A stretch of DNA of 6,527 nt from Methanoregula sp. (GCA_022710665.1 JAKLGN010000075.1:1-6527), one strand, 5' to 3'; shown: positions 1 to 5,708, counted from the first letter of the stretch. Made by a program: numbers and translations. The notes: generated by a model from the letters alone, not told the origin.

Positions 1-128
1 ATGTCACCATGCCGGTCTATATCGCCTGTGCGGGTATTTTCATCCTGCTTAACTACGCCGGCATGCAGGTGATCTACAAGGTCGAAGAAAAATTTGCCAT
101 CCCGGGTTTCGGGGTGAAGGCGGGATAG
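1..128 (+). CDS. Polar amino acid ABC transporter permease, C-terminal fragment (5' end outside window)
   Basis: Only the last 41 residues are present, read in the frame that ends at the TAG at 126-128. The fragment holds the end of a hydrophobic segment (PVYIACAGIFILLNYAGMQVIY) split around residue 20, followed by a charged stretch, KVEEKFAIPGF. That tail closely matches the end of the complete permease at 889-1566 (DRLEKRLAIPGM), a typical ending for HisM/GlnP-type inner-membrane permeases. The stop lies two bases before the ATPase start, so the two genes are almost certainly co-transcribed and probably translationally coupled. The protein would form one half of a heterodimeric membrane channel with the second permease. 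The family follows from tail similarity and context; the substrate cannot be read from the fragment. Confidence 0.8.
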   Translation, partial: VTMPVYIACAGIFILLNYAGMQVIYKVEEKFAIPGFGVKAG

Positions 129-130
129 CC

Positions 131-874
131 ATGACAAGTGAATACATTCTCCGCATCGTCGACCTGCATAAGAATTTCGGGGACCGGGAGGTCCTGCACG
201 GTATCTCGTTTAACGTGAAGAAAGGTGAGACGATCGTCTTCATCGGCCCCTCCGGTACCGGCAAGAGTACGCTGTTACGGTGCATCAACCAGCTGACCGA
301 ACCCGATAAGGGCCATGTCTTTATCGATGACGATGAGGTCACGGGCTGCGGCTACCGCATCAGCGAGTACCGGCAGCGGATCGGCATGGTCTTCCAGAAC
401 TTTAACCTCTTCGACCACCTGACCGCGGTCCAGAACGTGGAAATAGCGCCCATCAGGGTACGGAAGATGAAGCCGGCTGAAGCCCGGAAGAAGGCGATGG
501 AAGAGCTCCGGCGGGTGGGGATGCAGGACTGGGCAGACCACTATCCTTCCGAGCTCTCGGGGGGGCAGGCCCAGCGGGTCTCCATCGCCCGGTCGCTTGC
601 CATGGACCCCGAGGTGATCCTGTTCGATGAGCCGACATCGGCGCTCGATCCCGAGCTGACCCGCGAGGTGCTGGAAGTGATGAAGGATCTTGCCAGGAGC
701 GGGATGACCATGCTCGTCGTCACCCATGAGATGGGCTTTGCCCGTTCGGTGGCTACAGAAGTCGTCTTTATGGAAGGCGGGCAAATTGTTGAGCAGGGCC
801 CGCCGGCCGAGATCATGAAGAACCCGAAACATCCCCGGACACGGGAGTTCATCGGCAAGATCGCTGAACACTGA
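131..874 (+). CDS. Polar amino acid ABC transporter, ATP-binding protein (GlnQ/HisP/ArtP type)
   Basis: A complete 247-residue cytoplasmic ATPase that powers import of a polar amino acid through the flanking permeases. All nucleotide-binding motifs are intact: Walker A GPSGTGKST at 39-47, Q-loop glutamine 89 (MVFQNFNLF), ABC signature LSGGQ at 142-146, Walker B VILFDEP at 162-168 with Asp166 and catalytic Glu167, D-loop SALD at 170-173, and switch His199 (VVTHEMGFA). The length of about 245 residues and the FNLFDHLT and THEMGFAR segments are typical of the polar amino acid (PAAT) subfamily. The ATG at 131 follows the upstream stop by two bases. A GGTGA at 113-117 inside the upstream gene could serve as a somewhat distant ribosome binding site. 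The second permease begins 14 bases after its stop. Family is secure; whether the ligand is glutamine, histidine, arginine or another amino acid is not decided. Confidence 0.95.
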   Translation: MTSEYILRIVDLHKNFGDREVLHGISFNVKKGETIVFIGPSGTGKSTLLRCINQLTEPDKGHVFIDDDEVTGCGYRISEYRQRIGMVFQNFNLFDHLTAVQNVEIAPIRVRKMKPAEARKKAMEELRRVGMQDWADHYPSELSGGQAQRVSIARSLAMDPEVILFDEPTSALDPELTREVLEVMKDLARSGMTMLVVTHEMGFARSVATEVVFMEGGQIVEQGPPAEIMKNPKHPRTREFIGKIAEH

Positions 875-888
875 ACGGACGAAAAACC

Positions 889-1566
889 ATGGACCCGGTC
901 ATATTTCTCACCCAGATTCTGATACCCGCTCTCTGGCAGGGGCTTATCATCACGCTTGAGCTGGTGCTGCTTACCGCACCGTTCGGGCTCCTGCTCGGGG
1001 TCGGGATAGCGCTCGGAAGGCAGTACGGGGGTCGTGTTCTCTCGTCGTTATGTGCCGGGTACATTGTCTTTTTCAAGGGCTGCCCGCTCCTGCTGCTCCT
1101 GTTCATGCTGTATTTCGGCCTGCCAACGATCGGGATCATCCTCCCGGCATTCACGGCCTCTGTGATCGGGTTCATCCTGTGCAATGCCGCCTACAACTCC
1201 GAATATATCCGCGGCGCCATCAAGTCGATCAAGGATGGCCAGATGACCGCTGCCCAGGCGCTCGGCATGACAAAGGTTCAGGCGATCGAGACGATCATCC
1301 TCCCGCAGGCGCTGCGGCGGGCCATCCCGGGACTGTCAAATGAATTCATCTACCTGATCAAGTACTCCTCTCTCGCGTACATGATCACGGTGGTTGAGCT
1401 CTCGGGAGCGGGAAAGCTTGTTGCTACGAAATATTTCCTGTACAATGAGACCTTCCTCGCGGTAGGGATCGTGTATCTTGCCCTGGTAACCCTGACGACG
1501 TTCGGGGTCGACCGCCTTGAGAAACGGCTTGCCATTCCGGGAATGGTGCAGAAGAGCGGGAGATAA
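889..1566 (+). CDS. Polar amino acid ABC transporter permease (HisM/GlnP family)
   Basis: A complete 225-residue integral membrane protein and the second half of the transporter channel. It begins with a long hydrophobic region (residues 10-42) and continues with FFKGCPLLLLLF at 61-72, which corresponds to the F-R-G-T-P-L segment of the family. The cytoplasmic EAA loop lies at about 118-147 (QMTAAQALGMTK through LPQALRRAIP), including the conserved Gly126, and is the contact site for the ATPase. Two or three more membrane segments follow, and a basic tail, DRLEKRLAIPGM. The ATG at 889 lies 14 bases after the ATPase stop. No good Shine-Dalgarno sequence precedes it, so coupling to upstream translation is likely. 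It is the last gene of the + strand operon, and an oligo-T terminator follows directly. Transport of polar amino acids is inferred from family; the exact ligand is unknown. Confidence 0.93.
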   Translation: MDPVIFLTQILIPALWQGLIITLELVLLTAPFGLLLGVGIALGRQYGGRVLSSLCAGYIVFFKGCPLLLLLFMLYFGLPTIGIILPAFTASVIGFILCNAAYNSEYIRGAIKSIKDGQMTAAQALGMTKVQAIETIILPQALRRAIPGLSNEFIYLIKYSSLAYMITVVELSGAGKLVATKYFLYNETFLAVGIVYLALVTLTTFGVDRLEKRLAIPGMVQKSGR

Positions 1567-1580
1567 TTTTTATTTTTGTC
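1567..1580 (+). terminator. Archaeal oligo-T terminator after the ABC transporter operon
   Basis: Two runs of five T (1567-1571 and 1573-1577), separated by one A, start immediately after the permease stop codon, and a pyrimidine-rich stretch continues to about 1591. Intrinsic termination at T-rich tracts without a required hairpin is established for archaea, and the position at an operon end fits. This is a sequence-based call with no transcript data. Confidence 0.65.
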
Positions 1581-1664
1581 TATTACTTTCTACGAACCAT
1601 CTGTCTTTCCTTAACCCCCGTAAAAAGACCCCTTTTCCTGAGAGAACCGCCCCCCTTGCGTCAG

Positions 1665-1684
1665 CCCGCCCCCACGGGGGCGGG
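1665..1684. repeat. Perfect GC-rich inverted repeat (9-base arms, 2-base centre)
   Basis: The arms CCCGCCCCC (1665-1673) and GGGGGCGGG (1676-1684) are exact reverse complements separated by AC, giving a very stable hairpin in RNA from either strand. It lies about 100 bases beyond the + strand operon and about 290 bases beyond the end of the opposing gene. It could act as a transcript-end stabiliser or a barrier between converging polymerases. No T-run follows closely on either strand, so it is not a classic bacterial terminator. Confidence 0.7.
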
Positions 1685-1803
1685 GACGCATGCGATTCCC
1701 TCATAATTGCCGGTAAGCCCTGTTCTGACAATACTGCATAAGATCCCGGTCAACCACACTGCGCCACTGGCGAGCCCCGGCAGGCAATGAGCACCCGTGG
1801 CCC

Positions 1804-1834
1804 ATTGGCAATCCAATCTCAGGGAGCTGCCAAT
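1804..1834. repeat. Overlapping short inverted repeats (ATTGG / ATTGGCA)
   Basis: ATTGG at 1804-1808 can pair with CCAAT at 1813-1817 around a CAAT loop. The longer ATTGGCA at 1804-1810 can pair with TGCCAAT at 1828-1834. The two pairings share the same left arm, so they exclude each other. Their short length makes chance occurrence plausible. Confidence 0.4.
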
Positions 1835-1976
1835 TTGATCGGAGTCAGTGGTCTGAGTTCAGCAATCGCCTTAAAATGACATTGGTTTGTTGAGTGAATG
1901 GTCTGGTTCTCCGTTTTTATCGTTGAAGAGCGGACTACTTTTTTTAAAAGAAGATGAGTGGAGAAGATCCACACTG

Positions 1977-2777
1977 TTACTTCATGTGGTGTTTCGCGAT
2001 GAGTTCCTGCCAGGAAGGGTCGGCCTTGAGCTGGGCGAGGCCATCGTTCAGGACCGCGAGGAGCTCCGGATCCGACTTCCGGACCGCAATACCGAACTCT
2101 TCTTTGGTCTCGATGTTCCCAATCTTCTTGATCGATTTGTTGGCAATGATATCCTTGAGGACGAGGTCGTCGTACATCACGGCATCGACCCTTCCTGAAG
2201 CGAGATCATCAACGGCAAGCGGTGTGTTATCATAGAGTTTGAGGTTTCCCTGCGGCATCTTTCCGGTACCGATCAGGTTCTTGTCGATCCAGATCGCTGC
2301 CGTGCACCCGCTCTGGGTGCCGAGGATCGCTTTGCCGGCCTTTACGTCATCGAGCGTCAGGGTCGAATCCTTCCGGGCCACGACATCCTGGTTCACTTCC
2401 CAGTAGGGTGCTGTGAAGTTGACCTGCTCTGCCCGCTCCGGCGTGATGGTCATGCCGGCATAGATGAGGTCGATCTTCTTTGCCTGGAGAGCGGGGATAA
2501 TGCCGTCCCATGCGGTTGCCTGGAATGAGACCTTCAGCCCCTTCTTCTGGGCTATCCAGCGCATGGCATCGACATCGAACCCCTGTGCGGTTCCGCTCGC
2601 GTCAATATAGCTGAACGGCTGGTACTGACCGTCAATACCGACGATATAGGTCTTGTCCGCAGGGCCACTCCCTCCGGCCGGGGTCGTGGCCGGTGAGGTA
2701 GTTGTGCATCCGGTACACAACAGCAGAAGGGTGATCAGGACAGCAGTGAGGGCAAATAAACGGAAATTTCCTGTCAT
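1977..2777 (-). CDS. Polar amino acid ABC transporter substrate-binding lipoprotein (SBP_bac_3 family)
   Basis: A 266-residue extracytoplasmic receptor that would capture an amino acid and deliver it to the neighbouring permeases. The N-terminus has a basic start, a hydrophobic core, and a lipobox-like LCTGC with Cys24 as the probable lipid-anchored residue. A Thr/Ser/Pro/Gly linker (25-41) follows. The mature part shows family-3 features: GFDVD at 66-70, TPER with Arg115 (expected to bind the ligand carboxylate), FTAPYW at 121-126, QSGCTA near 155-160, and VDAVMYD ending in Asp203 (expected to bind the ligand amino group). I chose the ATG at 2777; an in-frame TTG at 2804 adds nine residues before the signal peptide without improving it. 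Neither start has a clear ribosome binding site, so a short or absent leader is possible. The gene faces the transporter operon tail to tail, which is unusual because the receptor is commonly in the same operon. Family is secure; ligand and partnership are inferred. Confidence 0.93.
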   Translation of the reverse strand: MTGNFRLFALTAVLITLLLLCTGCTTTSPATTPAGGSGPADKTYIVGIDGQYQPFSYIDASGTAQGFDVDAMRWIAQKKGLKVSFQATAWDGIIPALQAKKIDLIYAGMTITPERAEQVNFTAPYWEVNQDVVARKDSTLTLDDVKAGKAILGTQSGCTAAIWIDKNLIGTGKMPQGNLKLYDNTPLAVDDLASGRVDAVMYDDLVLKDIIANKSIKKIGNIETKEEFGIAVRKSDPELLAVLNDGLAQLKADPSWQELIAKHHMK

Positions 2778-2877
2778 GACTAGTGAATTGATGCCTGCAA
2801 TCAAAAGAGCTTGCGATTTGGCCCTGACCTGAGAGGACAGAGGCCTGCACGATCCAGGCAGCCGTAACCGGTTGCGG

Positions 2878-2883
2878 AAAAAA
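2878..2883 (-). terminator. Oligo-T terminator after hppA
   Basis: Six A on the + strand give a T6 run on the - strand, eight bases after the hppA stop codon (2892-2894). An oligo-T run at this position is the usual archaeal termination signal. It would separate the hppA transcript from the binding-protein gene about 100 bases further downstream on the same strand. I see no strong TATA-like box for the latter in the 114-base gap, so partial read-through is possible. Confidence 0.55.
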
Positions 2884-2891
2884 GTGTTGGT

Positions 2892-4952
2892 TCAGATGAA
2901 GAGCGGCGCGAGCACGAGCGTCAGCGTGGCGAGGAGCTTGATGAGCACGTGGAGCGACGGTCCGGCAGTATCCTTGAACGGGTCGCCGACCGTGTCCCCG
3001 ATGACCGCTGCCTTATGAGCTTCGCTCTTCTTGCCGCCATGGACACCGGTCTCGATGTATTTCTTGGCATTGTCCCATGCACCCCCGCTGTTGTTGAGGA
3101 TGAGCGCAAGGAGGATACCGGTTATGGTCGCCACCATGAGGAAACCGGCAAGGGCCTCATACTTCATGGTGACCCCGATGACGATCGGGAACGCGATTAC
3201 CAGGATACCCGGGACGACCATGTTTTTCAGGGCGCCCTGGGTGGTGATATCGATGACTGCGGCATAATCGGGCTTTTTGGTGCCGGCCATGATGGCGGGA
3301 TCCTTGAACTGGATGCGGACAGCATCGATCACGGACTGTGCGGTCTTGGAAACCGCACGGATGGCAAAGCTCGCAAAGAGGAAGACGAGCATGGCGCCGA
3401 GGAGTGCCCCGACAAAGACCGGAACGCTTGCCAGGTTGACGATCTCGAAAGCTTTTCCGGTCAGCTTGGCAATATCGGCCATGTAGGCGTTGAAGAGCAG
3501 GAAGACTGCGAGGGATGCGCTGCCGATGGCATATCCTTTGGTGAGTGCCTTGGTTGTGTTGCCGGCTGCATCGAGCTTGTCCATGCGGTGCCGGACTTCA
3601 TCCGGAGCCTGGCTCATCTCGACGATACCGCCGGCATTGTCTGCAATGGGACCGAAGGTGTCCATGGTAAGGACATAGGCACAGACCATCAGCATACCGA
3701 TGGTTGCAACGGCCGTACCGTACAGGCCGCCGCTCGGGATGCCGGTCATGGTCCCGCACCAGTACGAGAGGAGCAGGGAGACGCCGATCAGGATGGCCGG
3801 GGCCGCGGTGGTCTCAAGACCGACCGAGAATCCCATGATAAGGTTGGTTCCCGCCCCGGTCTCAGAGGCATTGGCGATATCCTGCACCGGGCGGTAGTGG
3901 TGGTCGGTGTAGAAGAGGGTGACCCGGAGGAAGGCTACGGAAAGGGCGATTCCCACGAGACCCGCAAGGACGAAGTAGATCCAGTTGGGGGTGGCGCCGA
4001 GGAGCCACTGGACCCCGAAGTAGAGGAATACCGCTGAGATGACTGCCGTGATGTAGTACCCGCGGTTCATGGCATCCATGGGATCGGCACCGTCTTTGCC
4101 CCTGACGGAGAGGATGCCGATCATGCTCGCCAGGAGGCCGAGCGCACACATGACGATCGGGAACAGGATACCGTTTACCCCGAAAATGGGGAAGAGCGCG
4201 ACACCGAGGATCATGGCACCGATGTTCTCGGCAGCCGTGGACTCGAAGAGGTCAGCGCCACGACCGGCGCAGTCTCCCACGTTATCTCCCACGAGATCTG
4301 CAATGGTGGCCGGGTTCCGGACATCGTCTTCGGGAATGCCGGCCTCAACCTTGCCCACAAGGTCTGCACCGACATCGGCGGCTTTGGTGTAAATACCGCC
4401 GCCGAGCTGGGCGAAGAGGGCCACGAACGAGGCACCAAAACCGAACCCGATGATGACGAACGGGGTATGGGTCGGGTCGGCACCGAGCGCAATGTACGTC
4501 AGCGAGACGCCGAGGAGTGACATCGAGGTGATGATCAGGCCGGAGATGGCCCCGCCGCGGAACGAGAAGTCGAGGGCTTTCCCGTCACTTGTCTGGGCTG
4601 CGGCTGCTGTGCGGATGTTTGTCCTGACCGCGATCCACATGGCGACAACACCGGCAACGGCACTGCAGGCGGCACCGACAATGAACGCAGCTGCCGTAGA
4701 AAGGGCAAGCGACTGCTGTCCGGTGAGATAATACACCGCAAAGATCACCACGGCAAATACGATGGCCAGCAGGGCAATAGTCGAGTACTGGCGCTTGATG
4801 AATGCTTCCGCACCCACCCGGATCGCATCGGCAACCTCGCGCATCTTGGGCGTACCCTCATCCTGGGAGAGGAGATTACGCGCCAGGAGAGCCGCAAGAC
4901 CCAGTGCGATGACACATATCGCAATCACGATTATTAATGCAACGTCGATCAT
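2892..4952 (-). CDS. hppA: Membrane-bound proton-translocating pyrophosphatase, K+-independent type
   Basis: A complete 686-residue polytopic membrane protein that hydrolyses pyrophosphate to phosphate and moves protons across the cytoplasmic membrane. The full set of pyrophosphate/Mg-binding motifs is present: DVGADLVGKVE at 193-203, DDVRNP at 209-214, VGDNVGDCAGRGADLFES at 221-238, GPIADNAGGIVEM at 434-446, GGAWDNAKK at 623-631, and GDTVGDPFKDTAGPS at 652-666. The GNTTKALTKG segment (464-473) has Lys468 and Thr471 at the two positions that separate K+-independent enzymes (Lys, Thr) from K+-dependent ones (Ala, Gly/Ala). This predicts a K+-independent proton pump and argues against a Na+ pump, since known Na+-pumping members are K+-dependent. 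About 16 membrane segments are expected for the family and the length is typical. The ATG at 4952 is fixed by a GGAGGT six bases upstream. It is divergent from the EchA-like gene, so two ion-moving systems share one intergenic region. Confidence 0.97.
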   Translation of the reverse strand: MIDVALIIVIAICVIALGLAALLARNLLSQDEGTPKMREVADAIRVGAEAFIKRQYSTIALLAIVFAVVIFAVYYLTGQQSLALSTAAAFIVGAACSAVAGVVAMWIAVRTNIRTAAAAQTSDGKALDFSFRGGAISGLIITSMSLLGVSLTYIALGADPTHTPFVIIGFGFGASFVALFAQLGGGIYTKAADVGADLVGKVEAGIPEDDVRNPATIADLVGDNVGDCAGRGADLFESTAAENIGAMILGVALFPIFGVNGILFPIVMCALGLLASMIGILSVRGKDGADPMDAMNRGYYITAVISAVFLYFGVQWLLGATPNWIYFVLAGLVGIALSVAFLRVTLFYTDHHYRPVQDIANASETGAGTNLIMGFSVGLETTAAPAILIGVSLLLSYWCGTMTGIPSGGLYGTAVATIGMLMVCAYVLTMDTFGPIADNAGGIVEMSQAPDEVRHRMDKLDAAGNTTKALTKGYAIGSASLAVFLLFNAYMADIAKLTGKAFEIVNLASVPVFVGALLGAMLVFLFASFAIRAVSKTAQSVIDAVRIQFKDPAIMAGTKKPDYAAVIDITTQGALKNMVVPGILVIAFPIVIGVTMKYEALAGFLMVATITGILLALILNNSGGAWDNAKKYIETGVHGGKKSEAHKAAVIGDTVGDPFKDTAGPSLHVLIKLLATLTLVLAPLFI

Positions 4953-4958
4953 TCCATG

Positions 4959-4964
4959 ACCTCC
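4959..4964 (-). promoter_or_regulatory. Shine-Dalgarno site of hppA
   Basis: On the - strand this reads GGAGGT, six bases before the hppA ATG at 4952-4950. It is complementary to the archaeal 16S 3' end and decides the start codon, because no other in-frame start has such a site. Confidence 0.8.
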
Positions 4965-5182
4965 CTGCTGTATCCTCCATGATTTTTGCGGGGGAACGGA
5001 ACCCTATGTCCGGCAGGATCATATGACACCGTCCGAAGCAGACCCGGACGACACATCAGGTATGAATAATTGGTATTGGCAGAAACCTGCCTGAATGGAA
5101 CCAAAGGAGGGTGCAACGGTTCCCGGGGCTCACCCTGAATGCTTTCACCACCCATCCTCAGAGATCATTAGTGCATTTTTGG
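4965..5182 (-). other. Probable hppA upstream leader region, no convincing gene
   Basis: This is the stretch between the hppA ribosome binding site and the nearest TATA-like sequence. It contains a small hairpin, GGCAG-AAAC-CTGCC (5078-5091), and a GTCCG/CGGAC pair (5031-5035 and 5045-5049). A 68-codon open frame on the - strand (5155-4949) ends in an ATGA overlap with the hppA start. Its Pro/Arg-rich composition and lack of recognisable features make it more likely to be chance than a leader peptide. An AT-rich patch at about 5061-5077 is another possible promoter site for hppA. Confidence 0.4.
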
Positions 5183-5200
5183 TAGATTAAACTTTTATCC
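5183..5200. promoter_or_regulatory. Possible back-to-back TATA (box A) elements
   Basis: The - strand reads GTTTAATCTA at 5192-5183, a partial match to the archaeal TTTAWATA box, pointing toward hppA. The + strand reads ACTTTTATCC at 5191-5200, a weaker match pointing toward the hairpin-rich segment. A + strand start about 25 bases downstream would fall near 5220, where the first strong hairpin begins. Both matches are imperfect and no start-site data exist. Confidence 0.25.
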
Positions 5201-5220
5201 CCGGATGCCGGGTGGCATAA

Positions 5221-5393
5221 CCTCTCTGGTTCAGGCCAGCGGAGGGCAGGAACCGGGAAACCGGGGGGTAACAGAAGGAACCGGCTCCGTAGCCTCCTGA
5301 ATGCGGATAGGGAGCAGCACTCCGGAATCATTCCCGGCCATGCACAAGGACGGTCCCAGGACCGGGATGCGATCGATCCGGATGCAGGTTTTT
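5221..5393 (+). ncRNA. Candidate structured non-coding RNA or leader of unknown family
   Basis: This GC-rich non-coding stretch can fold into a series of local hairpins on the + strand. (1) 5221-5245: CCTCTCTGG with CCAGCGGAGG, nine pairs including one G-U, one bulged C. (2) 5253-5264: CCGG-GAAA-CCGG, a GNRA tetraloop. (3) 5276-5298: AGGA...TCCT enclosing GGCT-CCGT-AGCC, with a three-base bulge. (4) 5322-5337: CCGGAA-TCA-TTCC with a bulged C, then GG. (5) 5351-5364: CGGTCC-CA-GGACCG. (6) 5362-5381: CCGG, a bulged G, AT, a seven-base loop, then ATCCGG. Helices 5 and 6 share bases and compete. A T5 run at 5389-5393 could end a transcript. The GAAA loop and oligo-T favour the + strand. I do not recognise it as RNase P, SRP or a known riboswitch. 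It may instead be incidental pairing in GC-rich DNA. Confidence 0.28.
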
Positions 5394-5406
5394 CGATCGC
5401 GTTGTG

Positions 5407-5581
5407 CGATTTTACTTCTGAAATCGGCGTTCGATTTTTCCGGAAAAATCGCTGATCGATTCAAAAAAAATTTTCAGCGATCGATTTTCATTTCAAAACC
5501 GGTGATCGATTTTCGTACGAAAATCAGGATCCGGTTTTCCAGGAAAAACCGGCACCCGCATTTTTCAGATGGTTCCAAAAA
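5407..5581. repeat. Degenerate 25-base tandem repeat array with internal dyad symmetry, seven units
   Basis: Units begin at 5407, 5432, 5457, 5482, 5507, 5532 and 5557, an exact 25-base spacing throughout. All seven begin with CG, five begin CGATT and one CGGTT, and the run TTTT is preserved in most. The typical unit is CGATTTT, about six variable bases, AAAATCG, then a linker resembling G-Y-GAT, so each is a direct repeat containing an inverted repeat. Unit 2 is a perfect palindrome over its first 20 bases, and unit 5 holds a perfect 18-base palindrome (5508-5525). Unit 6 pairs CGGTTTT with AAAACCG. Units 1 and 4 are imperfect dyads. Unit 3 keeps the left end but has an A8/T4 centre, and unit 7 keeps little beyond the start. 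With no spacers between units, this is not CRISPR. A 25-base period is not a multiple of three, so it is not a coding repeat. Function is unknown; a multi-site protein target or a chain of RNA hairpins both fit. Confidence 0.85.
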
Positions 5582-5661
5582 GACGTGGAATCGTGTCATT
5601 TCATGAAAGTTTTCAGCATTTCCCTCGGGTTTTTCCTGTTTCCCCCCCGATCGATCACAAT
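5582..5661. other. Pyrimidine-rich spacer between repeat array and EchA-like promoter
   Basis: No gene is seen. The + strand is pyrimidine-rich from about 5618 to 5648, with a T5 run at 5630-5634 and a C7 run at 5642-5648. The T5 run could terminate a + strand transcript crossing the array. GATCGATC at 5649-5656 repeats the GATCGAT junction motif found between array units. Confidence 0.35.
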
Positions 5662-5678
5662 TCAATATGATTAATAAT
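5662..5678 (+). promoter_or_regulatory. Likely archaeal promoter (box A) for the EchA-like gene
   Basis: An AT-rich stretch with TTAATAAT at 5671-5678 and, just before it, CAATATGA at 5663-5670. A box A centred here would place the transcript start near 5690-5702, giving a very short leader before the GTG at 5714. Position and composition fit; the match to the TTTAWATA consensus is partial. Confidence 0.4.
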
Positions 5679-5685
5679 GAAAAAT

Positions 5686-5708
5686 CCCCATATCTGGGGT
5701 AGGAGGGT
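5686..5708 (+). promoter_or_regulatory. Hairpin and Shine-Dalgarno site before the EchA-like start
   Basis: CCCCA-TATC-TGGGG (5686-5699) is a perfect five-pair hairpin with a four-base loop. It is followed two bases later by GGAGG at 5702-5706, seven bases before the GTG. The Shine-Dalgarno match decides the GTG start. The hairpin ends next to it, so it may be a start-site dyad or modulate ribosome access. Confidence 0.6.

Larger units (their letters stand above)
1591..1976. other. Non-coding gap between convergent genes
   Basis: This stretch separates the 3' end of the + strand transporter operon from the 3' end of the - strand binding-protein gene. I see no convincing gene on either strand. 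It contains the GC hairpin at 1665-1684, a pair of competing ATTGG hairpins at 1804-1834, and a T7 run followed by AAAA at 1939-1949. Read on the - strand, the latter gives a TCTTCTTTT pyrimidine tract about 30 bases after the binding-protein stop, a possible terminator for that gene. An A5 run at 1622-1626 is a T5 run on the - strand and could be a back-up stop. The rest may be decayed sequence, but no recognisable remnant was found. Confidence 0.6.

Noticed and set aside
275..871. A 198-codon open frame on the - strand opposite the ABC ATPase
   Set aside because: It is fully antisense to an ATPase with every expected motif, and its His/Pro/Leu-rich product shows no domain.
2949..4037. A 362-codon open frame on the + strand opposite hppA
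   Set aside because: It lies wholly antisense to a clearly real pyrophosphatase gene. Its protein is a run of charged residues and Gly without any recognisable fold, as expected of an antisense shadow in a GC-rich gene.
4949..5155. A 68-codon open frame on the - strand whose stop overlaps the hppA start as ATGA
   Set aside because: The overlap resembles translational coupling, but the product is Pro/Arg-rich with no signal, domain or membrane segment, and it lacks a clear ribosome binding site. Conservation in relatives would be needed to revive it.
5221..5393. Known riboswitch, SRP RNA or RNase P RNA
   Set aside because: Stretches such as GGAACCGG and CCGGGAAACCGG loosely recall cobalamin or SRP motifs, but the full set of conserved boxes for those families is not present.
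5407..5581. Possible CRISPR array
   Set aside because: The 25-base units touch each other with no unique spacers, and their sequences diverge far more than CRISPR repeats do. No cas gene is in the window.
5301..5606. A 101-codon open frame on the + strand across the repeat array
   Set aside because: The 25-base period shifts the reading frame in every unit, so the array is not built as coding sequence. There is no plausible ribosome binding site, and the protein is low-complexity and basic.
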